From Algibacter_G agarivorans (GTDB lineage: Bacteria > Bacteroidota > Bacteroidia > Flavobacteriales > Flavobacteriaceae): DNA of 57,380 nucleotides. The notes under the pieces are model-generated. The model did no database searches. It saw nothing but the letters and a program-made list of their open reading frames with translations, and was not told the DNA's origin. A program made the translations under genes and the position numbers. The DNA is taken from the NCBI RefSeq assembly GCF_039543245.1, contig NZ_BAABJJ010000043.1, positions 1 to 57,380 on the forward strand, in the 5' to 3' direction. This document shows, piece after piece, positions 24,384-32,392 of the stretch. The stretch's first letter is position 1, and the number at the start of each line of letters is the position of its first letter.

Positions 24384-25054
24384 TGCCTCTTACCAAAAAC
24401 GCTCGATTGCTTTTTAAAAATAATTATGCTGTCGCAGTAATTTTTTTAAACACAATTTTCCAACGCTTTCCACCGCACAAAAAGCTAACATTTTTAGTTT
24501 GTATAAAACTTTGTTAATCTATAATAATCCGTAAATATTTTTTTCTAATATCATTTTCGCCAGCTTTCCACAAGAGCATAAATTTTAAAAAAATAAAATT
24601 CTATGCACTTGTTCTATTTGGTTGTTATAATTAACCATTTTTTGGTTAGTACTAATATTATTATGTTAAATAGAAGATAAGCATTGTAACTATTAATCTA
24701 TTATTATTATCTTTTTTTCCTTGATGAAAAAAGAAACAAAAAAATCAAGACTTACATATAATTTTGGAAACAATTACGGTTCGCTTCTCTATATTTTAGG
24801 ATAGATTCAAAGTTTTTAATACAATTTTAGAAATATTTTATAAATAGATAAACTAACAATATGTATTTATTATAAACTCCAAAAAATTTAAAACAGCGAT
24901 CTATTGTGATTAAAAATTTAGAAAGCTTCAAACTCTTTTACCATTCCAAATACATACCACTGCGCTCCTATCGTCTGTTTCGTGAATAGCGTATTCCATT
25001 GTACTTTTAAATAACCATTATAAAAATACAATTAACCGAAAAACTAAAGTAAAA

Positions 25055-25226
25055 ATGAAAAAGTTATCTTATCAAGAAAAAGAACAACATATCAAATTTA
25101 ACCATTCTTGTTTTGACCGGGTGATGATTCTCAGGGATACTTCCTAATTTATTTGTAGAGGGGAGCGTAATTAAACTATTACGCTCCCCAGACTGCCCCT
25201 CATTTGCAACGAGGATTCGTTACTAA
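25055..25226 (+). pseudogene. Frameshifted N-terminal remnant of a transposase-like gene
   Basis: An ATG at 25055 opens a 30-codon frame (MKKLSYQEKEQHIKFNHSCF, then DRVMI) that stops at 25147. If one base is skipped after VMI the next frame continues SGILPNLFVEGSVIKLLRS to a stop at 25226. The two halves together resemble the start of a Bacteroidetes transposase-like family that I recognise only loosely. The rest of the gene is absent. A strong hairpin lies inside the second half. Confidence 0.4.
25160..25189. repeat. Perfect 12-bp hairpin within the remnant
   Basis: GGGGAGCGTAAT (25160-25171), TAAACT loop, ATTACGCTCCCC (25178-25189). It is GC-rich against its surroundings and may be the end structure of an insertion that truncated the transposase-like gene. 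Confidence 0.6.
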
Positions 25227-25377
25227 GGCATTTGCAATGCCAATATAGAATATTTAATTACGCTCTATTTCATAAGAATGTGGAGCGACCTGTTTTTAAC
25301 ATCAATCGTTTTGGGATTATTGTATGGTTGATTCGTTACAAACGAAAAACAGCATCTCCCTCGTTGCAAACGAGGGG
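25196..25377. repeat. Small element bounded by related hairpins
   Basis: Left end CCCCTCATTTGCAACGAGG (25196-25214). Right end CCCTCGTT-GCA-AACGAGGG (25358-25376), an 8-bp hairpin that is nearly the inverse of the left. ATTCGTTAC is repeated inside (25215 and 25331). The 182-base unit has MITE-like architecture and no supportable gene. Confidence 0.45.
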
Positions 25378-25396
25378 CATTGTCTTGTATTATTAT

Positions 25397-25440
25397 AAAA
25401 AAAAACCGAGCCAGTGACTTCTCACTTTGACTCGGTTTTT
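25397..25440 (-). terminator. Intrinsic terminator of the 1005-residue secreted protein gene
   Basis: AAAAACCGAG (25401-25410) pairs with CTCGGTTTTT (25431-25440), with an inner GTGA/TCAC pair. On the minus strand the stem is followed by a long T run. It lies 27 bases beyond the stop codon. Confidence 0.85.
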
Positions 25441-25466
25441 CTATAAGATCAATTATCAATTCTGTT

Positions 25467-28400
25467 CTATCTAATTATTATTTTTCGTAGAGTATAAAAA
25501 TTTTCGTTTTCAACACGAAGTACGTAAATACCAGACGATATCCTTGAGACATCCATTGCTGTATGTTCAGACTGCGCATCTACTGTTGAGATAAGCTGAC
25601 CAGATAAAGCGATAATGCTAATCTTTGAATTTAAAAACTTAGGGCAGCTAATATTCAGGATATCTTCAGCTGGTGATGGATATACATTCAAAGCATTATA
25701 TTGTTGCTTATCAACACTTAAATTGCCCTCGACAATATTAAATTTGTACTCCTTTTTAGCGATGTTGGTTTGCCAGTTACCGTTGACAGGCCGAATAGCT
25801 AAAATGGCACTATAACCGTTAGCAACCGATAAAGGAGCAGTCAATTTCACCACTATCGTCTTTTCACCTTTCCCAGCAGGCACTGTTATCTTTGCGTTGG
25901 TAATGTATAATGGCTGAAGGTCTTTGAGCTCAATGTTAACATCTCGCTCCTGTGTTGCAGAATAACTGACCTTAAAGGAGAATTCTAATAAATCCTTTGA
26001 AAATTCTACTGGGGCATCAATAAAATCAACTAAATCTTCAGTAGGCAATAAAGGGCCATCAACCACATCAAACAAATGCTCCTTAGTCATAATACTTGCC
26101 TCTATACCCTCACCTACAGGACAAAGCGCTGAAATCACCTTGTAGCCATCAGCAACAGCAAGAGCGGATGCCAAAGTAAAATTTACATTCGTTGACGACA
26201 CTCCTCTTTCAACACTTATTGTTTTGCTATCTATAGTCGTTCCATCAGGATTTTGAAGCTCTACTTTAAGATCTCGTTGCTCATTAGCTCCATAGCTTAC
26301 GGTTATAGGAATCTCCAACGCAGCATTTGATACTTTATCTGCCGGACTTACGAAACCCACTTTTTCTGTAATGTCAAAATCATTCTTGTCTACGCACACC
26401 TCCAAGGCATACCATCGGCCACGAGCAGTAGCGGTACTGGTACCTTCTGGTACTTTTCCGTTTGTTACTTGATTCGAAGTCACCCTAATGATATCGCCTG
26501 GCTTGATTGGAGCCTTAGTGTCTATAATCAATTCCTCGATTTCATTCCTTAATTTTTCATCCTCTATGTCGTGAGTAGCTTCATAAGAAGAAGAAATCTG
26601 CTGTTCTCCTACTTTTGTCCCGTTCACATAAACGGCGTAGGTGCATTCGCCATCGGGCTCTTGCATAGCATGTACCTTATATCGGGCATTACCTTGTGCA
26701 GTGCCATTATAAACCACCTCTGCAGCAATAGGACGATTAACACCATTGGTGCCGTTACATTTTATGACTTCTTTGGCAGCTCCTCCCCAGGTTTTACTAA
26801 CTCTCCACTCTATTGTTGCTGGGTCATAGCCTTCAATATCCAGATCTGTGAAGTCTTTAGCCACTATCGTTTCGCAGCCTTCTACTACAAGGTTTTCACA
26901 ATTAGGGTCAACGGTTCCAGTCTCCGACCAATACTTATTAGCTTGTGCCTCTGTTTTATTAGTAAAGTCTCCCAATTTAGCTGCAGTACTAGTCGCCATT
27001 ACAATTTTGTCGATTTGATAGCCATGTGAGCGACCACAAATCTCCATGGTATAAGTTCCTGCTTGTTCTACTTTTATATTTACCCAGTTGTGTGCGTGGT
27101 TCATTTCGCCAATACCGTGCATCCAAAAACCTGGATCACTACGCCCGTAAAATTTAAACCAAGATGTTGTCTGTTGAGTACCCCAATAAGCAATACCATC
27201 AGAAAACTTCAACCATACATCATTACTTAAATCAGTACCTTGTTGACCTTCTACTTTTCCTCGTTCTTCTTCATTTTGACGACCAAACCATTTTACGGTA
27301 TATGTACCAGGTGTGTTTATCGTAAAACTATAAGATATGACGTTACTAGCATTCTGACTTTGGTAAGAGTTAGGTCCATCGTAATAGATGTATTGGCCTC
27401 CTGAAGCATATTCTTCATCTGTCCCAAGTTTCCAGTCTCCTTTTAGCGCTATTCTTTCAGCTTCAAATACGAGTAAACCCTCTGTTTCATAAACATCAAT
27501 CGCTGGACAGTAGCCATCAGCTGGAGGAATGCTACCAGGTTTTACACCATTAATAAATTTAGTCTTTAATTTGCTCGGGTTGCCATATTGGTCGTTATTC
27601 AAAAGAAACCATACCATACCAGCATCAGAAATATCAGGTTTGCTTTTGGAATCAATATTTAATCGATCCCATAGATACTTACAACTAGGATCAAAATGAT
27701 CTCTCAAGAAATAGTAAGGCGTCCAATTCTTTACGCCATCTACTGCAGACGAACTCCAACCATTATTCAAATTTGCAGACTGGTTTTGATCTATAATGCG
27801 TTTGAAATTTGTCCCCTCAGTTACTGGGAAATCATTTAATATATGCTCAACTCTATGGTGCTCAGCTCTACGTATATGATTATCGTTATAATTGCTATGG
27901 GATATGATGTAAAGGTGATTTATAGCATCCTCTTTGCCATCAGCTTTTACTTTCACTAAGGCTTGGTATAAAAATTCGCTAGGTCCCATTTGTACAAAAT
28001 ACAAAGGATCACTTGCTGTTGATATCTTAATCTGTTCAGCCAAATGATTAATTGCTGCTGTATTATTAGCCGAAACATCGAAGAAAACAGAGGTGTCAAA
28101 CTCGGTAAAGAATTCTAAGGCACCTTCCACACCTTCTTTCATAACATTCGTTTCGCTTGTATGTGCTGGAGAGCCTATAAAGTTATTATAAGAATAATGC
28201 ACCAATTTAGCCTCTAAATTGGCATTGGCCAACATGGCTAAAGCTGCAGGTGTTGCACTCCAATCGTCCTCGTCTCCACGTTGCCAGGCCGAGTTATAGG
28301 TAAAAGTTTTGCCGGCATCAGTAGCAGGTGCGGTTGCAGTCACTGTGCCACCCCAAGTGTTTGGGTCGGGCTGGTTATTTCCATCTGCACTAATGGCTAT

Positions 28401-28484
28401 ACGGTAATTGCTGTAGCCCCAGCCTTGTGAGAACATCTGTGTTGCTAAAAAAAGCAAGGTTATAAGTAATCCTATTCTTTTCAT
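25467..28484 (-). CDS. Large T9SS-secreted protein with nucleoside-hydrolase-like and carbohydrate-binding regions
   Basis: A 1005-residue protein with a signal peptide (residues 1-20, ending MFSQ). Residues about 25-320 resemble a secreted relative of the nucleoside-hydrolase fold: RIAISADGNNQPDPNTWGG, DEDDWSATPAALAMLAN, KLVHYSYNNF, PLYFVQMGPSEF, LYIISHSNYNDNH and IIDQNQ. Residues about 335-510 look like a carbohydrate-binding beta-sandwich (VFEAERIALKG, YASGGQYIYYDG, GTYTVKWFGR). Tandem Ig-like segments follow (VGFVSPADKVSNAALEIPI and VDFIDAPVEFSKDLLEFSF). The end is a T9SS sorting domain (LNVYPSPAEDILNIS, GIYVLRVEN). A role in marine polysaccharide use is plausible but unproven. It is divergent from the TPR-HTH regulator and lies in a block that hand counts suggest is richer in GC. 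Confidence 0.7.
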   Translation of the reverse strand: MKRIGLLITLLFLATQMFSQGWGYSNYRIAISADGNNQPDPNTWGGTVTATAPATDAGKTFTYNSAWQRGDEDDWSATPAALAMLANANLEAKLVHYSYNNFIGSPAHTSETNVMKEGVEGALEFFTEFDTSVFFDVSANNTAAINHLAEQIKISTASDPLYFVQMGPSEFLYQALVKVKADGKEDAINHLYIISHSNYNDNHIRRAEHHRVEHILNDFPVTEGTNFKRIIDQNQSANLNNGWSSSAVDGVKNWTPYYFLRDHFDPSCKYLWDRLNIDSKSKPDISDAGMVWFLLNNDQYGNPSKLKTKFINGVKPGSIPPADGYCPAIDVYETEGLLVFEAERIALKGDWKLGTDEEYASGGQYIYYDGPNSYQSQNASNVISYSFTINTPGTYTVKWFGRQNEEERGKVEGQQGTDLSNDVWLKFSDGIAYWGTQQTTSWFKFYGRSDPGFWMHGIGEMNHAHNWVNIKVEQAGTYTMEICGRSHGYQIDKIVMATSTAAKLGDFTNKTEAQANKYWSETGTVDPNCENLVVEGCETIVAKDFTDLDIEGYDPATIEWRVSKTWGGAAKEVIKCNGTNGVNRPIAAEVVYNGTAQGNARYKVHAMQEPDGECTYAVYVNGTKVGEQQISSSYEATHDIEDEKLRNEIEELIIDTKAPIKPGDIIRVTSNQVTNGKVPEGTSTATARGRWYALEVCVDKNDFDITEKVGFVSPADKVSNAALEIPITVSYGANEQRDLKVELQNPDGTTIDSKTISVERGVSSTNVNFTLASALAVADGYKVISALCPVGEGIEASIMTKEHLFDVVDGPLLPTEDLVDFIDAPVEFSKDLLEFSFKVSYSATQERDVNIELKDLQPLYITNAKITVPAGKGEKTIVVKLTAPLSVANGYSAILAIRPVNGNWQTNIAKKEYKFNIVEGNLSVDKQQYNALNVYPSPAEDILNISCPKFLNSKISIIALSGQLISTVDAQSEHTAMDVSRISSGIYVLRVENENFYTLRKIIIR

Positions 28485-28541
28485 GGTAATAATAGTTTAG
28501 TAACGCACTTTTGTGTGTTGGGTTATTATTTGTGTCAATAC

Positions 28542-28586
28542 ATGTTTTGATGACTCCAAAAGTATATGCAATACACCTCAAAACAT
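28542..28586 (-). promoter_or_regulatory. Candidate promoter with inverted-repeat operator for the secreted protein gene
   Basis: ATGTTTTGA (28542-28550) and TCAAAACAT (28578-28586) are perfect 9-bp inverted repeats flanking CAAAAGTA at 28557-28564, which reads TACTTTTG on the minus strand and fits the -7 consensus. The position, 58-102 bases before the gene, suits a regulator-controlled promoter. Confidence 0.45.
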
Positions 28587-28603
28587 AAAAATATATATTT
28601 GTT

Positions 28604-28649
28604 TTATATTTACAATCGTAAGAATAGATATGTATATTATATTTACAAT
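28604..28649 (+). promoter_or_regulatory. Direct repeat TTATATTTACAAT x2
   Basis: Perfect 13-base copies at 28604-28616 and 28637-28649, 33 bases apart, in the intergenic region before the regulator. A possible -7 box TAGCTTTG follows at 28660-28667. Candidate operator shared by the divergent pair. Confidence 0.4.
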
Positions 28650-28691
28650 AAAAAATTTATAGCTTTGTAAGCCCTTAAAATCAACGATTAA

Positions 28692-30302
28692 ATGAAAAGA
28701 ACTCTTATATTTATATTAGCATGTGTCTTAAGCTTAATATTTACTACGAGTAAGGCTTATGGTATGGATCGCATCACAGAGCATAACCATAATGATGTTT
28801 ATCATGAGGCTAATAGGTTGTTAGATATTAATGCAGATAGTGCCTTAATTTTATATAATAAACTAATTACTTATTATACTAAAAGTCTAAATACTGAAAA
28901 ACTAATTCAATGTCATATTGGCTTGTCAGATGCCTACAAAACTAAAGGGCAATACAGCAAGGCTTACGAACACTTGTGGGATGCCCTTCTTTTGAGCGAA
29001 AAAGAAAATAATCAGCTTAGAATAATTGATATTAATATAGACTTAACTACGCTATACAGCATTTATAAACGTTATGACAAATGCCAGCAGTACTTGAAAA
29101 CTGCATTACAACTTTCAAAAGATAATAGCATTAAAAAAGGTTATCGTCAAGCTAATATCTACTATGGGTTGGCTATCGTAGAACGCAATTTAAAGAATTA
29201 TGACAAAGCGCTGGACTATCTGGACACTTGCATAATGATTAGAAAGAAGGAACAACAAGGGCAATCCGAATTTAGTTATATCGACTCGGAACGTGGCAAA
29301 ATATATTTGGAGATGGGCCAACTTGACAATGCTGAAAAACACCTACTTCGATCGCACAAGTACTTTATAAAAAACAACTTAAATTTTGCTATTAAATCTA
29401 GTCTAAGTCTGGGTGATCTTTATGTTAAAAAGAAGAACTGGTATCGAGCAAATGAGTATTACAAAGAAAGTCTATCGCAATTGCAAAAGATGAATTCACA
29501 TACCGATATTCATAGTGAGTTACTTGCTAAACTAGCACAAACCAACAGAATTCTAGGGAATATTAGTATAGCCTATGATTTCTTGGAGGAAGCCAATGTG
29601 CTTACAGATAGCTTGTTTAATGCTAGAGTTTCAGTTAACAATGAATTGTTTCAAATAAAGAATAAACACGAAGAGACCATTCGTAAAAAGGATGAAGAAA
29701 TTAAAACACACCTTTTAGGGATAGAGCGTAACAAATTAATCCAATCGAGGTTAAAACTTTTAATTGTCTTTATACTGTTTGCAATAGTAGTTGGTATTGT
29801 AGTGATACGTATGCGCTTGAAGCTTAGAAAGTCGGATATTGTAAAGAAAGCGATTGAATTACAAGTAAAGCTTGACCATGATAAAGCTGAAGCAATCATG
29901 GAAATGAAAAATAGAGAGCTTACTTCTAACACCTTGCAGATGATTGAAAAAGATAAACTTATTGGCGAGATGTTAGAAAAACTAAAAAGTGCATCCTTAG
30001 CAGAATATAAAAGCATGAAGCGGCTTATTGCGCAGAGGAATAACGGAATGTGGGAGCAATTTAATAAACGCTTTACAGAAGTCAATCAGGGATTTTATGA
30101 ACGCTTAAGAAATCAACACCCTGATATAACACCTACGGAGCTTAAACACTGTGCGCTTATCAAACTGAATTTTAACAGTAAGGAAATGTCTCGTTTATTG
30201 AGTATCTCACTAAACAGCGTTAATATTTCAAGACACCGTATTCGAAAAAAGATGTCCCTGCAACGTAATGATAATTTAAGTAATTATATTACTGCAATTT
30301 AA
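28692..30302 (+). CDS. Transmembrane TPR sensor with LuxR-type HTH regulator domain
   Basis: A 536-residue one-component regulator. It has a signal peptide (residues 1-24), then about 300 residues of tetratricopeptide repeats facing the periplasm (AYKTKGQYSKAYEHLWDALL, RNLKNYDKALDYLDTC, GQLDNAEKHLLRSHKYF). One transmembrane helix (LLIVFILFAIVVGIVVI) and a cytoplasmic coiled coil (KAEAIMEMKNRELTSNTLQM) come next. The C-terminal DNA-binding region is ITPTELKHCALIKLNFNSKE followed by LSISLNSVNISRHRIRKKM. In Bacteroidetes such proteins often control neighbouring polysaccharide-use genes. Its divergent partner is the large secreted protein, and the 207-base gap carries two repeat pairs, so direct control is likely though inferred. 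Confidence 0.85.
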   Translation: MKRTLIFILACVLSLIFTTSKAYGMDRITEHNHNDVYHEANRLLDINADSALILYNKLITYYTKSLNTEKLIQCHIGLSDAYKTKGQYSKAYEHLWDALLLSEKENNQLRIIDINIDLTTLYSIYKRYDKCQQYLKTALQLSKDNSIKKGYRQANIYYGLAIVERNLKNYDKALDYLDTCIMIRKKEQQGQSEFSYIDSERGKIYLEMGQLDNAEKHLLRSHKYFIKNNLNFAIKSSLSLGDLYVKKKNWYRANEYYKESLSQLQKMNSHTDIHSELLAKLAQTNRILGNISIAYDFLEEANVLTDSLFNARVSVNNELFQIKNKHEETIRKKDEEIKTHLLGIERNKLIQSRLKLLIVFILFAIVVGIVVIRMRLKLRKSDIVKKAIELQVKLDHDKAEAIMEMKNRELTSNTLQMIEKDKLIGEMLEKLKSASLAEYKSMKRLIAQRNNGMWEQFNKRFTEVNQGFYERLRNQHPDITPTELKHCALIKLNFNSKEMSRLLSISLNSVNISRHRIRKKMSLQRNDNLSNYITAI

Positions 30303-30539
30303 TATTGAGTAGAAAACGGCCGTTCATTTGCAAATTAAGAAATCAGAACCAAAGAGGGGAAGCCATTTACAAAAATGTATTCGTGCAAGAAAGGTTATAA
30401 TCATTATTATTTTAACCTATGAGAGTTTATCCAAAATTTTGGATAAACTCATAAATTTGTGAGACGCTACTATATTTAAACCCAACAACCAACAGACCTA
30501 AAAAACAACTCTTTTCTTCATTAAAGATACGAACTATCA
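30303..30539. repeat. 28-bp perfect palindrome in a gene-free gap
   Basis: GAGTTTATCCAAAA (30423-30436) is followed directly by its inverse TTTTGGATAAACTC (30437-30450). ATGAG and CTCAT outside extend the symmetry with a two-base bulge. There is no T run, so it is not a typical terminator; it could be a protein-binding site or end structure. Nothing else is seen in the rest of the gap. Confidence 0.55.
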
Positions 30540-30680
30540 TCATAGGCTCATAATGCTATCAATTAGATTTTCTGAAACTCTATTTACATTTTCCAACCCC
30601 ATTTTAACTAATAAATCTTCTATTAGTTTCGATAAGTCTCCAACTTTATCTATTGTATCAATGATGCTATTTTTGTTCAT
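30540..30680 (-). CDS. Possible 46-residue small protein
   Basis: An ATG at 30680 opens 46 codons ending at a TGA at 30540-30542. The peptide (MNKNSIIDTIDKVGDLSKLI, EDLLVKMGLENVNRVSENL, IDSIMSL) is amphipathic, with I/L/V every three or four residues and no cysteine or aromatic residue, like a helix that self-associates. Residue choice looks coding-like, but there are no recognised relatives. It lies alone between the TPR-HTH regulator and the barrel gene. It could be a small envelope or regulatory peptide, an immunity-type fragment, or chance. Confidence 0.35.
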   Translation of the reverse strand: MNKNSIIDTIDKVGDLSKLIEDLLVKMGLENVNRVSENLIDSIMSL

Positions 30681-30762
30681 ATTTATATGCCGATGAAATT
30701 ATCCATCTAAAATATGATTATTGAATTAAAAAAAAGCAATTAATTTAATTAATTCCATTCCA

Positions 30763-30925
30763 CACACATTATGCTTCCCTCCTACGTCGTCGCATAAAAA
30801 GTGTTTCATTAACATTGCAAAAGAAACTTTTGAGCATAAATTTTTTCAAGAAACTATAGTAACAACTTTCGCTTTTTACCAAAGCAAAGTTACATAACGC
30901 GGTACATTATAGTACATTTTTATAA
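30763..30925. repeat. Imperfect direct repeat, copy 1 (left of the barrel gene)
   Basis: Begins CACACATTATGCTTCCCTCC, contains GAAACTTTTGAG and TTTTTTCAAGAAACT, then AAGTTACATAACGCG and GTACATTATAGTACATTTTT. The same ordered motifs recur at 32099-32325. GTAC-ATTATA-GTAC within it is itself an inverted pair. Confidence 0.7.
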
Positions 30926-31169
30926 ATAGGTTTATCCGGTGGATGATTGAATATTAAAATAATTATTATTTCTATTGTAATTTCTAACTATAATTTGTTT
31001 TTAAATAAAACCATCCACTGGAAGCTCTTATTTAAAAAGTATGTAAAATATCCCAGAAGCATTCGATTCAATAAGAATAATGGGTAACTATAACAAAACG
31101 ATAATTCATATATAAAAGAAACAATCCATCAGTTTAATTACGTACTTTGACTACTAATTAAAAATACAC

Positions 31170-32072
31170 ATGAAGTATACTCTAGTTGTTTTAATTGGTT
31201 TTATTAGTTTTCAAAGTTTTACGCAAAACTATTTTGATATTTTAAATGTGACATACACCAATACAACCGCAAACGATTTTGAAATTATTGATACACAAAC
31301 AACCGTTAAAGAGTTAGCCTTAGAACTAGACTTTCCAATAATAATTAATGATAAAACTATTTTACTTACTGGGATTTTTGCCAACAAAACAAAATTGAAA
31401 TTAAGTTCAGATATGCCATATACCAACTTAAATGTATTAGGATTGAAAGTTGGTGTTAATAAAACCCTTAGCGATTCATGGTCTTCGACATTTATTGTTT
31501 ACTCTAAATTTGCGTCGGATATTACGAAACTCTCACATGAGCATTTACAAGTTGCCATTTTATCTATTTTTACTAATAAAAAGGAAGATAATTTTAAATA
31601 CAAATATGGCGTTTATGCCAATACAGAAAAATACGGATTAATAGTAGTGCCTATATTTGGTTTATTTTATTTAAGTGATAATAAGAAATTTGAGGCTAAT
31701 TTAAACTTACCTATCAATGGAGATGTTAATTATAAAATAAACAAAAAAACTTGGTTAGGGATGAGATTTGATGGTCTAGGGACTACCTATAATTTAGTAG
31801 ACCAAAACTACGGCACTAAAGGTGCTTATGTTTCTAAAACATCTAATGAATTAGTAAGTTATTTTAGATACAAATTAAGTAAATCGATATATATAAATAC
31901 AAAAGTTGGTTATGCCATTAGTAGAAATTATAAAGTATTTGATTCTGAAGATAAAATAGATTTAGCTTTGAGTTCTTTTTATTTTGGCGATAACAGAACC
32001 CAATTGAATGAACGTTTTAAAGATGGTGCCATTTTTAAATTAGAACTATTATATCGGCTTCATTTCGATTAA
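31170..32072 (+). CDS. Outer-membrane beta-barrel protein (DUF6268-like)
   Basis: A 300-residue protein with a signal peptide (about residues 1-18, QSFTQ). Amphipathic barrel strands run throughout: LALELDFPIIINDKTILLTG, LNVLGLKVGVNKTLSDSW, WSSTFIVYSKFASD, YGLIVVPIFGLFYLSD and NKKTWLGMRFDG. The C-terminal strand is FKLELLYRLHFD, with a charged last residue after the terminal phenylalanine. It resembles a DUF6268-type barrel family. Function unknown. It is the only gene between two copies of an imperfect direct repeat (30763-30925 and 32099-32325), suggesting it arrived or was duplicated together with them. Confidence 0.7.
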   Translation: MKYTLVVLIGFISFQSFTQNYFDILNVTYTNTTANDFEIIDTQTTVKELALELDFPIIINDKTILLTGIFANKTKLKLSSDMPYTNLNVLGLKVGVNKTLSDSWSSTFIVYSKFASDITKLSHEHLQVAILSIFTNKKEDNFKYKYGVYANTEKYGLIVVPIFGLFYLSDNKKFEANLNLPINGDVNYKINKKTWLGMRFDGLGTTYNLVDQNYGTKGAYVSKTSNELVSYFRYKLSKSIYINTKVGYAISRNYKVFDSEDKIDLALSSFYFGDNRTQLNERFKDGAIFKLELLYRLHFD

Positions 32073-32098
32073 TAGCTATTACTGGCTTAAAGATTCCT

Positions 32099-32325
32099 CA
32101 CACATTCCGCTTCCCTCCTTCTTGTTGAATAAAAAATTCCAATTAACATTGCAGAAGAAACTTTTGAGAATAATTTTTTTCAAGAAACTGTAGTTGGCCA
32201 AAGCCCCAGCTGACCCATTCACTAAAATAGTCCACAGGACTATTTCTTAATGCTCTGTCCCGCTTTTATCCAAAGCTCAAGTTACATAACGCGTGTACAT
32301 TATAGTACATTTTACAACAAATAGC
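32099..32325. repeat. Imperfect direct repeat, copy 2 (right of the barrel gene)
   Basis: Same order of motifs as copy 1 (CACACATTCCGCTTCCCTCC, GAAACTTTTGAG, TTTTTTTCAAGAAACTGTAG, AAGTTACATAACGCG, GTACATTATAGTACATTTT). It is interrupted by about 70 extra bases holding a perfect hairpin AAATAGTCC-ACA-GGACTATTT (32225-32245). It continues to about 32372 into the GTACATTTTACAACAA repeat also found at 24027. Confidence 0.7.
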
Positions 32326-32392
32326 GTAATAGCCATTTATGCGATATTTGCTATAATCATAAGATTTAATAACACCATGGATAAAAAGTATG

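Larger units (their letters stand above)
23701..25054. other. Long gene-free, repeat-rich stretch
   Basis: About 1.35 kb, strongly AT-rich, without a supportable gene. It contains two near-identical dif-like sites, a third copy of their right arm, one copy of a GTACATT-type repeat, a palindrome GTTTAATTAAAC at 24262-24273, an inverted pair TAACCA-TTTTT-TGGTTA at 24632-24648, and a repeated CTTTCCAC motif near 24468 and 24575. It looks like decayed mobile DNA or a recombination hot spot. Confidence 0.6.

Noticed and set aside
24160..24700. CRISPR-like array, because of repeated TTATGTTAAAT words
   Set aside because: Only two full repeats with unequal spacing and no spacer regularity or cas genes; dif-like sites explain them better.
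24724..24810. 26-codon frame starting MKKETKKS in the gene-free stretch
   Set aside because: Too short, very lysine-rich start from A-rich DNA, no further evidence.
25232..25417. 61-codon plus-strand frame in the hairpin-bounded element
   Set aside because: No recognised family, it runs into a terminator stem and overlaps repeat arms; treated as part of the small element.
26571..27029. 152-codon open frame on the plus strand inside the 1005-residue secreted protein gene
   Set aside because: Antisense shadow; cysteine-rich, no motif and no promoter or start context.
29651..30085. 144-codon minus-strand frame inside the TPR-HTH regulator gene
   Set aside because: Shadow of a well-supported gene; serine- and phenylalanine-rich composition typical of antisense frames in AT-rich DNA.
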